Assembly (NCBI GenBank): GCA_038496445.1
Contig: JALMLS010000216.1
Span: 594,144 to 658,143, forward strand
Direction: 5' to 3'
Length of the DNA stretch: 64,000 nucleotides
From: Trichosphaerium sp. ATCC 40318
Lineage: Eukaryota; Discosea; Flabellinia; Trichosidae
The translations under genes and the position numbers were made by a program. The notes below the pieces were generated by a model, which saw only the letters and a list, made by a program, of their open reading frames with translations, was not told the DNA's origin and did no database searches. Positions 12,307 through 22,658 of the stretch are shown in pieces; position 1 is the first letter of the stretch, and each line of letters starts with the position of its first letter.

Positions 12307-13658
12307 TTATAAAGCTTGTATTGGTTTTGTTAATTTCAATTCTTCTTTTTTAACAACCCAAAGCATAGCGTTCTTTAATAACGGCGCAAGCTCCATCGAG
12401 GAGTCTAATAAACGTGTTAAACAAACCTCTTTCTTGTTTCGCGCTCAAAAAAATAAAACAGAAAAAACCGATCTTAGATATTTCGTACTTTCTGGGTGAG
12501 GACCTATGCCAAGTACTCTACCTTTACCAAGCGTTCCGCAAGCTCCTGCACCAGTACCGACCATCTTTAACAACTTTGTTAAAACAAAACTACAAGGTCA
12601 ATGTAACGGTACCAGTCCGTATTTTTTTGTGCCAATTTCTTCTTCATAGGTGAATAATACATCAGCCGCTGGAACCTTTTCGCCTATTTCATTATCCAGA
12701 GCCGTTAGTGATTTATTATGTATAGTTATAAGTAAGCGTACTCTTTACAGGTTCATAAAGAACGCCTCCTCGAAAGAAAACCTTGAAATCACTATACCAA
12801 TCGCCCAATATTTCTTTTCCTTTTGGTGTCATTCTTACCTTGATGTCGCCTATGCCGCGATCCCAATGCTCGCTATCGACTGTCCTAAATCATTATCAAA
12901 TGATAAACAACTGTAAAAAAGAACAACAGTGAGAGTTGAAAGTAAGAAACAAAACAGCAAAAAAGCAGATGCAGCTAAACTCACGTTGCTCCCAGGAAAT
13001 GTCCATATGGCTAAACTTGATCTTTAGTATAAACCACCACTCATTAATATATTTTTGTGCCTTTTAGACTAAGAAACGTACCTCAGAAGCTAACCAAGCA
13101 CCTAAAATTAAAAGTTTAGAAAATACAGATTTTTTTCGAGCTTTCGTGTCGTACCACAACACGTGCCCAGAAATCCGCCTCCATTTTTGATAAAGTTGCG
13201 TACAGCTTTAATACCCTTTGGAGCTGACAAAGCGTTATGATATACATTACTACAGGATCAAGCGTACTCAATTTTTCTGTAACGTCCCATATTATGCCTC
13301 CTGGAAAGATAACAGCATCATAGCTTTCATTTGTAAGTTTTCCACTCTGAAAGTCCTCTGGGCCAAGCTAAGCATGCGGTTAAAGAGATTTGGGCTGTTA
13401 TTGTCATACTTTCTCAATGTAGAACATGTCTTGGAGGCGAATAGCGAAATTATTAAATCTGAAGCTTGTCAACGCGGTTTTACTACGTGTCCAGCGCACC
13501 TAGTTGCTTTGTTTTCAATTCTATCGAAATAGAAGGCAATTCTGTAGTTTAGTGAGTATTGAGTGCTAATAATACAGCAATTACTTGGCTACCGCGGTTT
13601 CCTTATCGCCAACTGAATCACTATTTTTGTTCTTGCCTGTGAGCCTATTCGCCCACAT
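12307..13658 (-). CDS. BPL_N-like class I glutamine-amidotransferase-fold protein
   Basis: Spliced gene for a protein resembling the N-terminal domain of biotin-protein ligases (BPL_N), a class-I GATase fold. After the presumed start MWANRLTGKNK the readable blocks are LTNESYDAVIFPGG, then GIKAVRNFIKNGGGFLGTCC (the nucleophile-elbow position holds a Cys pair), EHWDRGIGDIKVRMTPKGKE, and GTLGKGRVLGIGPHPE, the closing strand of the fold. It ends KLTKPIQAL with TAA at 12307-12309. No biotin-ligase catalytic domain follows, so it is a stand-alone module. Introns of 40-60 bases, several with GTAC donors, join in phase from the PGG block onward. Exon 1 and the first beta-strand are uncertain. Substrate unknown. 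ThuA-like proteins are an alternative assignment. Confidence 0.65.
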
Positions 13659-14024
13659 TGAAAGCTCACTACCCTCTGCAAACATATCGGAGAACGATTC
13701 GTGTTGTTTCAAAGCGTATTGTTTGCGTTAAAACCAGTTCAATGAAAAGCTGCTTGTTTGGCGTGTCGTAGAGCGATTTATACTCTCACAACACCCTGAA
13801 TACACGGAAAAACAATTTGACGTTTCGGTAAAAAGCTAATTGACATTTTGTTGACTGACACTCTTAAATCCAACTATTACTCGCCCCAAAACAGCTAGCT
13901 ATAGGTTTATAATGTTATGTATAAACAAGTACAATTAAGACAAAAGGGCCCTCAAACGCGCGTACCGCGAAGCGATGGTATCACAGATGCAATGCGTAGT
14001 TAATAACTGGTAATAGGAGCGTCT
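13659..14024. promoter_or_regulatory. Intergenic region between divergent genes
   Basis: 366 bases separate the modelled starts of the amidotransferase-like gene and SMG8, so both promoters should lie here. I see no CACGTG and no clear TATA box. Confidence 0.4.
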
Positions 14025-17000
14025 ATGCTATACCCAAAATCTACAGCGTCAATTAGCGAAGTAATTGCCGCTCAGGCATTCGGTAACAACCGCGTCACGG
14101 TAGTGGGCATTATTGGAAATTCTACCAGAGGCAAAACTACATTAGCCAACAGACTTGTTGACAGGCCAGTCTTTGAGGTAAATACGCTAATCAACGCTAA
14201 AATAAATAACTATCAATACAGCCTCTACTGTTAAACGATGAAACAATCCCAAGCGGTAATCACGACGCTTTTAATGGCGCCAGAGATGTACGTTAACCTT
14301 TTTGGATTGTTTAACAAGCAAACAACATCAAAACAAGCCTTAGTGCATCTCGCTGTACCCTAAAACCTGTTGCTAGTGTAAAATAGACATGTACCACGAC
14401 GAAGAGACTAACATCCTTTATCTTAACTTTGCGTCCCTCCGGGATGCGTCGGTGCTTTCTAACATGTGCGATACGTTAGAATCAAATATGTCCAAGCAGG
14501 TGTGTTACCCTACTGCGTCTCAAAACAAAGGAGAAGCGCGAAACAACTGATTTATTTTTTTCAAAGGAACTTCATCGTTGGTTCGAAAACGAAGAATATG
14601 GGCATCTAAAAGCAACGCTATACCTTTTCTTAGTTTGTCATATCATGCTAGTACGTCTACATCAACTTTAAATAGTTGTCCATAGACGTTGTGACTCACA
14701 AAAAATTAATAGATTTCTCACCCATCTCATACTTTTGATATCTCTTATTTACGTATTTTTCGAATACTAAGAGTAGTTAAAAATACAATGACGCCTAGTA
14801 TGATGACTCACTTAAGCTCTGCACTTCATCGTCTATCTGATTTTAAGGTTTCTTCAAGCTTTTCTCCAGGTAGATGTATGCCTGTTTTGACGTTTGTCTT
14901 CGATGATGTACGCATTTACACCAACCTAAACTCCTTTATTGCATGGTTAACACTTCTGTTTAGACTTTGCTACAACCGCATTATAATTCTTCCAAGTCCA
15001 AGGACAATAGATCTCATAGAGGACATAATAGAGTAATATTGTTGTTTTTGAAATGAAAAGCTAATTCTGTTTCAGACAGGTCAAGCTAAGCTTGTGCATT
15101 CACTAGAAAGTCAAATACGTATACTGTTGCGCCAATGTCAGCCATCAGATACTCATATAAGGTAAGATACAATGGTTAAAAGAGAACTTCTAACGAAGAT
15201 TATAGTAGTCAGTTATTCACAATTGAAGGCAATCATATGGTGCACCTTGTTTCATACCCAGACAAAGAACAGGACTTATCACATCATTTATTACATTGGA
15301 GTGATAATGATATAACTATACCTGTTGAAAGACCAGGAAATTCGCGTCACTACAGTGGTACTAAACTCGATTTTTTCTCGTATAACCACATGAAGTTTTT
15401 TGTTATTTTACTCATGAAATGACGATAGGCGTTGCTTCGCTTCGTGAGTGGATATACAGTAAGTCAAAGCAGTTCTATAGCCAGCATCAAAGCGCTATGA
15501 ATAAGCGTCCAGACGCTAGAAAGGTACTGAAAGTGAACTCGATCTCATCTTTTCTTGTTCTCTTATCTTGTTCAAAAGGGTGGTCTGTTTATACTCCCAA
15601 CGTCACGCACATGGTTTTCTGCTGCTAGTGCTTTACAAGATTATTTCTCAGCATCTAAACAGCGATCACGAAATGGTGTAGAAAAACTGAAAGAGTTCCT
15701 TGACCCGAACTTTCGGTTCAGCCAAGAGTAAGCGTGACTACCTCAATGTCTAAACATTTTGATCTCAACTCATTACTAGACGGTGTCATGATTCAATAGG
15801 AAAGGCAAGAGAAGTATATTTCGATAAGATACCAAATTCTTACACCAGTAGAGAGCATTTTGAGAGGGTAAGTTCAGACAGTTTTGTAATTCTTTCAATT
15901 TTTTTTAATTCATTTTCTTTGAATAGTTAAGTCGTGCTCGTACACAGCTAAATAGTCTGTGTGTTGGTATTGCAAGGCAAGGTTATTGGAAAAAGTTAGA
16001 ACAAGAATGTACAGAGTACTGGAGGGATAGTAGGCAATGTTGTGATGCGGTATCACTTACGTGTAGGCCATGCAAGAATAAGGTACTTAACCTCCAATTG
16101 AAGGACACTTTTGTCGGTTTAACACTTACATCGCTCCTTTCTTACCACATTTAGGTGTCTCCAGCAGTAGTTAAAGACTCCAAAGACGCAAGGTACAACA
16201 ATAAAGCCGATTCCGCGAGTTTTCTTCAACAGTTTTGTCAATGTATTGAGTTTTACGTTTAGGCGACCTACATTGAAATGTAGTACCCAATGCGACTCAG
16301 GATATCGGGCTTTGCACGCTTCGAATGATGGATTCCAACGTAAACTTCGTCAAGACCCATTTGACTTGAAGGAGGCAAACTATACTTTTTTCCGAATGGA
16401 CTCATCAATGAAGCATCCTGAACTTGCATTTATGCCTGCTTTGGCTTCAAATGACAATCAATTCCCATCTTGGGCTCTAACATTCCTTGGCCCGGCTTCT
16501 CAATACACTCATGAGCGTGGCTTAGAACAGGTAATAGTTGATACGTAATACAGAAGACTAACAATTTTCTAGGATGGTTTCATCTCAGGCTGGAATTTTA
16601 TGTTGCCGTGGGATGTGCCTTTGCCGAAGTCATTAGTAGAGACGAAGTCTAAGACTAAGGATTATAAAAACAAGGCAGCGATAGCTTCCGCACCAGCTGC
16701 TTTTTCAGAAGAGGACTTCCCTGCACTCGGCGCAGTGGTCGCACAAAAGAAAGAACCCAAACGAAGAAGAACCGATGATTGGTAATTAAGCCTCTTTAAT
16801 ATCTCTAGTGAATTGATCATAACGTGTTTAAATAGGAAAATCCATGATACTGTTAAGAACTTGAGACATTATAGAGATGATATTATTAGAGTTGATAGCA
16901 AACTTTGGTCCGCGCGAAGTGATATTGGTGATTCTCGCAGCGCGTGTTTGTTTTTTCTTCTTTTTTTCTTTTTTTTTTCTTTGTTTATGAAATCCCATGC

Positions 17001-17847
17001 TCTGTTTCTCGTGTATTTACTTGGTTTTTCAGGTGATAATAAGAGAGATAGAGGAAGATTTAATAGACGTTCTAATGACGGTAATAAAAGAAAAAAGAAA
17101 GACAGATACAATAAGAAAACACCTTCAACTTCTATGACTATAAACCTTGATGAAATGTTAAAAATTGGAAGTTCTGATAGTAAACGTGTGTATATTGGTA
17201 TTGAATATGAGTGTCCTAATGGCCAGAGATTCTTCTTACAGAAAGATCTGGTTGCACAACATTTACCACACGCGTTCAAGGTACGGTCTTTTGATCCGTC
17301 AACGAACAATACTTCAATTTTTTTTGGCTGACTCTTATGTAATAGAATGGTCAACTCGTAATGCCTGTACTCCTTGGATCAGAGATTCCTTTGTTTTTGA
17401 CTAGTCCAGCAAGCAAAAAGAGTAATAAGCTTGGAGATGGTAAATCATTAGGGCAACTTATGCGTATTTTCATCGCAACACCTAACTGTCCATTTCAGTT
17501 CTTGCTTAATCCAAAAGTCACTGTACGATTTTTGTACTTTCGATCATTAAGGAGTTGTTACTTATCTCTTGGGTTTTTAGTGGAAGCGCCTTGGGACAGA
17601 AGATAAAATAACCTTTGAAGTACCTCAACAACAAGTTGTGCTACCTTGTGGATCATTAGTCGTCCTGAGATTACCGTACACAGAAAACCATTTGTACACC
17701 TTTTTTTTTTGACTTGTAATCTTTAGGTACCTTTTCAACAAAAAGGACTTGGTGCTTAGTCATGCGTCTTTGCCTACGCATATAGCTTACTTGAACCCTT
17801 TCTTTATACATCTTCGGAGTACACGCAGGAGAAACAAAGTTTCTTAG
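14025..17847 (+). CDS. SMG8: SMG8, nonsense-mediated mRNA decay factor
   Basis: Long spliced gene for SMG8, which with SMG9 regulates the SMG1 kinase that phosphorylates UPF1. The N-terminal G-like domain opens VTVVGIIGNSTRGKTTLANR, with a real-looking P-loop, then RWFENEEYGHLKATLYLFLV and CHIML. The middle is poorly conserved. The C-terminal part is diagnostic: DPFDLKEANYTFF, FPSWALTFLGPASQYTHERG, GFISGWNFMLPWDVPLPK, VYIGIEYECPNGQRFFL, and near the end a strand VVLPCGSLVVLRLPY as in human SMG8. The TAA at 16783 lies inside an intron (donor GTAATT at 16782); the following exons stay in frame to TAG 17845-17847. Length is about 1,000 residues, like human SMG8. Around 15 short introns are needed. 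A Lys/Arg-rich, probably disordered stretch is encoded near 17040-17130. Confidence 0.8.
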
Positions 17848-18461
17848 GGTACCCTATTATGTCTGTCAAAAAATCTAATGCTTTATTTATAGATTAACAC
17901 TTTTTGAATGAAAAAACCTCCTATGATCAGAGACGCGTCTAGATTAACAGCAAAGAAGTTTATCCATAAATAATATGGCGCTAGCAATCAAAGCATCCCA
18001 TTGATGGGATCGCTTAGTATTAACATGTGGAGCTTGTAACACCCCACCGACTGGAGTGGAAAATCAAAAAACACAAGCATGATGAAAGAAAAAAAAACAA
18101 AAACATAAAACCTCAACAGTTTCTATTGACTCCTCCTTTGGTTTTGTTTTTTTTTATCTTCAATAATCATAAAACTGCACGTGTTCCTTTATGGAAGTTC
18201 AATATTATCACAGTGGATCTAAATATTTGTAAAGGAAGTATCAATCGAGGTTAAAACTTTGAAGTTCTCAAAAAAAAAAAAAAAGCCGAAAGATTGTTTT
18301 GACTTATTCGGACTGTTATGTTACTCACTATACCCGATATCTTTTTTTTTATCATCTCCGCGGCTTATCGAACACCTTTAGCAAATACCTAGCGATACTT
18401 GCGTTACAGTACTTCGTTATCTAGGATATAAATCTGAAGTGAAAAAAAAAATACTAAAATC
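17848..18461. other. Intergenic region SMG8 - ARF-like GTPase
   Basis: About 610 AT-rich bases. A perfect 6-bp inverted repeat with a 4-base loop (ATCCCATTGATGGGAT, about 17995-18010) and a CACGTG at 18178 are the only structures I noted. A 75-codon open frame at 18027 is low-complexity and not credible as a gene. Confidence 0.45.
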
Positions 18462-19114
18462 ATGACAGACGGAACTCAAAACGTGGAGATTTCAATACGT
18501 CTGCAACGCATGGGTAAAACTCAAAGTAGATCACTTATTCTTGGTCTTGATGGAGCAGGAAAGACAACAATATTAACTAGATTAAGAGGTATAACTGGTG
18601 TACACTCTAATCCTACAGAAATATACGAAACGCATAACGTTAAGCGGAGAGGTCTTAAAACAGAATTCTGGGATGTTAGTGGTCATAGATCAAAGAGAAC
18701 GCTTTGGCCTTATTATTATCAAGGTACAAGAACACCTCAGGTTATTATATGGGTAGTTGACGCGTCAGATGCATCAAGGCACGTTTTTTTTTGTCAGAAA
18801 CACGTGATATTTAGAAAAATAACTTACTCGCTCGTAGGCTTCCTGAAGGTAAGAGAGAGCTTCATAGAGTATGTAAAGATAAGGCATTACAAGACGCAAT
18901 TATATTGGTTTTATTGAACAAGTGTGATTTACCTCATGCAAGGTCTGCTTGTTTTATAGCTGCCGGATTGGACCTGCAATCAATTAAACAGACATTATAT
19001 TGTAAAAAGTTATCTGCAACTACTGGGTTTAACTATAAACAGACAAAGAAATGCTTGTATAAAATACTAAGGCAACTGCGTGGTGTAAAAGACTTTGACG
19101 AGTACTACGATTAA
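18462..19114 (+). CDS. ARF-like small GTPase with Gln-to-His change
   Basis: Two-exon gene for an ARF/ARL-family GTPase of about 197 residues. G1 is LILGLDGAGKTTIL, G3 is WDVSGHRSKRTLWPYYYQG, G4 is LLNKCDLP and G5 SATTG. The G3 motif of ARFs is WDxxGQ; here the catalytic Gln is His, which would be expected to slow GTP hydrolysis. There is no Gly2 (MTDGTQ...), so N-myristoylation is not expected, as in several ARLs. Exons join over a 59-base intron with an unusual GC donor (see separate entry). Stop TAA 19112-19114. Which ARL subfamily it belongs to cannot be told by eye. Confidence 0.8.
18779..18837 (+). other. GC-AG intron in ARF-like gene
   Basis: Joining ...DASDAS to LPEGKRELHRV in frame needs a donor reading AG|GCACGT and acceptor CTCGTAG. 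No GT donor gives an open frame here. It differs from the common local donor GTACGT by one base. GC-AG introns are a known minor class. Confidence 0.65.
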
Positions 19115-19570
19115 GAACAAACAAAAAACTAACAGAAATTCCTATTTCGAAAAAAAATGAGATAATAAACCATACTCCCTTTTGTACAATATCATAATAG
19201 TGCGTTTTCTGTTATGTACTCATAATTAGTTGAATCTTGGAGCTTCCAAAATCCATATTTTTGAACGGTTTTTTATTTACTCTTGAAGCACGAACTATCG
19301 AATCTAAGTTGGTTCACACTCAATTCTTACGCGTAGAGACTGCTGTGGTATATATTAGGACTGAGTTAATACAGGTTAAAGGAAATTGAATTTTCCCATT
19401 TTAGCGCCGTTATTTGCCATCTCTAACATACACTACTTCATTAAAACTAGTTTTTCCCCTATGGTGATAAGGGCTAAACGTACAACAAGTCAAATAAGGC
19501 AAGACGCTTTACCAAAATGGAAAGTTTCGATTTTTAGCGTTGTGGAGGAATTAACCATAATTATTACGCA
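19115..19570. other. Intergenic region
   Basis: About 450 AT-rich bases. One 64-codon open frame (19386-19580) ends just past the next start and shows no protein-like features. Probably 3' UTR of the GTPase gene plus the promoter of the secreted protein. Confidence 0.4.
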
Positions 19571-20389
19571 ATGCTATTAAACGCAAGAATTCTAGCATTA
19601 GTGGCCTTCATTGTATTATGCGGCGCGTATTCAGCGTCTAGACCAGATAATTTTCAATGCCGCACTAGAAATGTACTAGTTTCAAACCGTGCATCTGTGT
19701 ACGCTGCTGAAAAAGCAGTACATGGTCTTGTTTACAGCGTCTATAAGATGAACCGTAAAGCCGTAGCAAGAAACCCTACAGGCTATAAACTGGGCCAAAA
19801 ACTATGGAGCTACTTCATGCACAACAATGCGAACAAAAGGGCGTGTAGCACAGCAAGGTATTTCATGACTGAAGCCGAGACGAAGCAAGTACTACAAGAA
19901 GCCACCTCAGATACATCTAAGCTACGTTTGAACCTTCAAAACATGAAAACAGCAACTATAAGATCGAATGGCAAATGGGCTTTTTCATCTCGACCAATGA
20001 CTCTCGGTGCCTATGCAAAGTACTTAAAACCAGGTCGATGGCGCGTAGGGTCTCGTTTTATGGGTTGGGCAAAGGGCAGCGAAACAAATCTACACGGAAT
20101 GGATATTCATATTTTGCCTAACGGTGTCATTACCAAGAAAGCTGATGGGTCTTGGTTCTTCACTGGTCATGTATCTGCTAATGATTGGTTTGATCTAGAC
20201 TTTAAAAAAAGAGGATCCAGGACACTTGAGGGTGAGATTGGAACAAGACTTTTCAGTCTTGTACAAGGTAACGGTTTTGATGTAGCAGGCGCTGGTTTAT
20301 GTGTTATGTACATACCTGGCCAATACGCATTGTACTTTAAGAGGGATTACCCATCAATTAGGTGTTTAAACCCAGGAACAAGATATTAA
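19571..20389 (+). CDS. Secreted single-exon protein, unknown function
   Basis: Uninterrupted 272-codon gene in a region where nearly every gene has introns. Residues 1-21 (MLLNARILALVAFIVLCGAYS) are a clear signal peptide. The mature part is basic, with five Cys (in NFQCRTR, RACSTAR, AGLCVMY and CLNPGT, plus the one in the leader). The C-terminal half has GMDIHILPNG, GSWFFTGHVSANDWFDLDF and TLEGEIGTRLF, which reads like a compact beta-rich enzyme or binding domain. I do not recognise the family. The lack of introns would fit recent gain, by transfer or retrocopy, but nothing else shows it. Confidence 0.65.
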   Translation: MLLNARILALVAFIVLCGAYSASRPDNFQCRTRNVLVSNRASVYAAEKAVHGLVYSVYKMNRKAVARNPTGYKLGQKLWSYFMHNNANKRACSTARYFMTEAETKQVLQEATSDTSKLRLNLQNMKTATIRSNGKWAFSSRPMTLGAYAKYLKPGRWRVGSRFMGWAKGSETNLHGMDIHILPNGVITKKADGSWFFTGHVSANDWFDLDFKKRGSRTLEGEIGTRLFSLVQGNGFDVAGAGLCVMYIPGQYALYFKRDYPSIRCLNPGTRY

Positions 20390-20574
20390 ATAAAGAATAG
20401 GTTTTTTGTGAAAGACAGTACCGTCTATGGGTTACCAATTTACCTGCTGACACGCGGCGCTTCCTTTTATCATTGTATAGCGTAAGTACTTGTGTTAGTA
20501 CATTCTCAAGGATTGTCAACGACATTATTTGTTTCATAGCTTAAATACTACAAGGACAGTTTCTATTGGAACGT

Positions 20575-22580
20575 ATGAGTATGTTGTCGCATAGGGCGTT
20601 AAATGTGACACAAGCTAAAGCTATGCGCGCCAAAAGGCCACAAGTGGCCGTATCTACGCTCGAGGCGCATAAATCGGTGCTTGTTAATGTAATAGCACCG
20701 AAACTGCAGTATAAAGTAATGGCGGATTGGTTTAAACTTACAAAAAAGCAATTAAAAGCTCAAGGATGGCTTGGGATGTTGAAACAGTAAGTTTGGCACT
20801 AATTTCACAGTTTGACATTTTAACTTGGTTTAGATATAACGAATCTATCGTTTACACTCTAGAATGTATATTCCCAGAGCATGAATGGCCTCCATGGAAG
20901 TTTGCGTGCGTTTCATTAAATTCACCCTACAATTACAAACAGTGCCCTAGAATAACAAAAAAGGAGTATTTGGCTACGAAAAAGCAGCGTCGTGAGCTTT
21001 TTAATGATGTTGCTAAAGAGCTCAACATAAAAATTCTTGATGATTGGCACAATTTCAGTTATAAATCTCTTGTTGTCAATGGTGGTTGTACTCTTATGGT
21101 AAACGAGTACGCAAGCCTCCTAAGGCTGAATGTACTATGAGCGGTTATGGTTATACGTATAATAGGTTCCGTGGATCTCTCCACCAAGCACTGAAGACAC
21201 TTTATTCATCATTTGATTGGGATGTGTCACGTTTTCCGTAAGTATTTTTTTTCTTTGCATAGACGTCATTCTTTGTTTTTTAGAGGATCGCCACGTGATT
21301 ATTGGGATGATGTTAATCGCCAAAGGAAACTATTAGAGTCTAAAAGTGAGATTATGAAGGTTAAAACAGTTGATGATTTTCATGATATTGGAAGTAGAAC
21401 TGCTTGTAGTATTGTAAGCTGTATTATGTACAAGTACGTATGTTACCTAATTATGCCTGTCTAACATGTATTAAGACATGGAAACTCTTTATTTAAAGCA
21501 CTTAAAGCTATGTATCCTGGATATGAGTGGCAAGAAAGTAGATTAAGCCCGAGGTAACTTTTTTTTTTATCATTATTTTTATCTTCAGTATTGATGGGTG
21601 TCTTGTAGGACTCCGAGGCTTCTTCCTTTTCGCCACTGGCATTCTAGTGAAAACGTTTTAACTTTTTTAAAGTCTATGGAAGTTAATATGAATATAACAA
21701 ATCCATACGAATGGTAAGACCAAAACGGGAACACAAACAATATCGGTTTTTTTTTGTTTATTTATTTCAAGGTATCGTGTGTCAACAGACCAAATAAAGC
21801 ATAAGGGAGGTAAAGGGTTACTGAAGTACTACCCTGGAGTATTGAATATGTTATATCCTGATACACATTGGAAATGGAGTAAATTCCCGCACATGGGCAA
21901 GAAATCAATACAAAAGTTAGTAATCATTGTATAACCAATTTAAATCTAATTTCTCTTTAGTGCACTCAAAGAGGCTGCCTCAAAGATATTTGTTGGCCTT
22001 AAGCTAGAAGAAGAGTATATAATTGGAATGAGAGATAGTAACGGGCTACCTCTTTCTGTAGATATATTCGTTCCATCATGCAATCTTGCGCTTGAATATC
22101 AAGGTAACTTCACTGCTTTTTGACTTTAAACCTCAATTACTCTAGGCGAGCACCACTACCATGATGTAGTGTCTTTTGGTTCTCCTTCTGTAGTATATAG
22201 AACACGTGATAGCGAGAAATACTTACAATGTCGTCATTTGGGTACGAAGAACACATCTCGTCATTTCAGCTAACATTTAAAACAAGGTATAAAACTGGTA
22301 GATATTCCTTATTGGTGGAAAGGTGACATACAGAGTATTGTAGATATAATAGCCAAGAGCCATCCAGGTATAGTAAGTGCTATTTCATCGACTGTCAACA
22401 ACAGTGAACCAATAACAGAGTTGACAAGTGCTGGGTTTGATGCACACGAAGGTACGACTTTTATTGCTGTTTTGAACACTCTGTATACATTTTCTAAAAA
22501 TTATAGCTGCCCTTGGATCTAGTATTATGTCTCCTGTAAGGAATGCCACATATACTACGTTTTCTGTCAAATCGGCGTAA
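20575..22580 (+). CDS. W/F-repeat protein with PD-(D/E)XK-like nuclease end
   Basis: Spliced gene. The N-terminus MSMLSHRALNVTQAKAMRAK is basic and lacks acids, which would suit a mitochondrial presequence. Then about four degenerate repeats of 60-70 residues follow the pattern W/F...Y...L..hYP...W...F, for example LKAMYPGYEWQESRL and VLNMLYPDTHWKWSKFP. The C-terminal domain has SVDIFVPSCNLALEYQGEHH (Asp ... Glu-x-Gln-Gly-x-x-His), then EKYLQCRHLGIKLVDIPYWW. This is the D...ExQ core plus trailing helix and strand of RAP/VSR-type PD-(D/E)XK folds. It may process organellar nucleic acid (inference). Introns are about 45-60 bases; the first is GTAAGTTTGG...TTTAG. An exon-like open stretch just upstream (20420-20475) could add N-terminal sequence, but no join keeps the frame. 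Confidence 0.6.
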
Positions 22581-22658
22581 ACTAGAAATGTAACAGACTG
22601 ACGTTGGCTGAATTTGGGCAGACTTATTTGCTGACTTAACCATTAACGAACTTTTCAA

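Noticed and set aside
16783-16785. TAA as the end of SMG8
   Set aside because: It overlaps a GTAATT donor, and following exons match the C-terminal third of SMG8 in frame.
17995-18010. Inverted repeat ATCCCATTGATGGGAT as a terminator hairpin
   Set aside because: Rho-independent terminators are not expected in a eukaryotic nuclear genome, and a 6-bp stem is common by chance.
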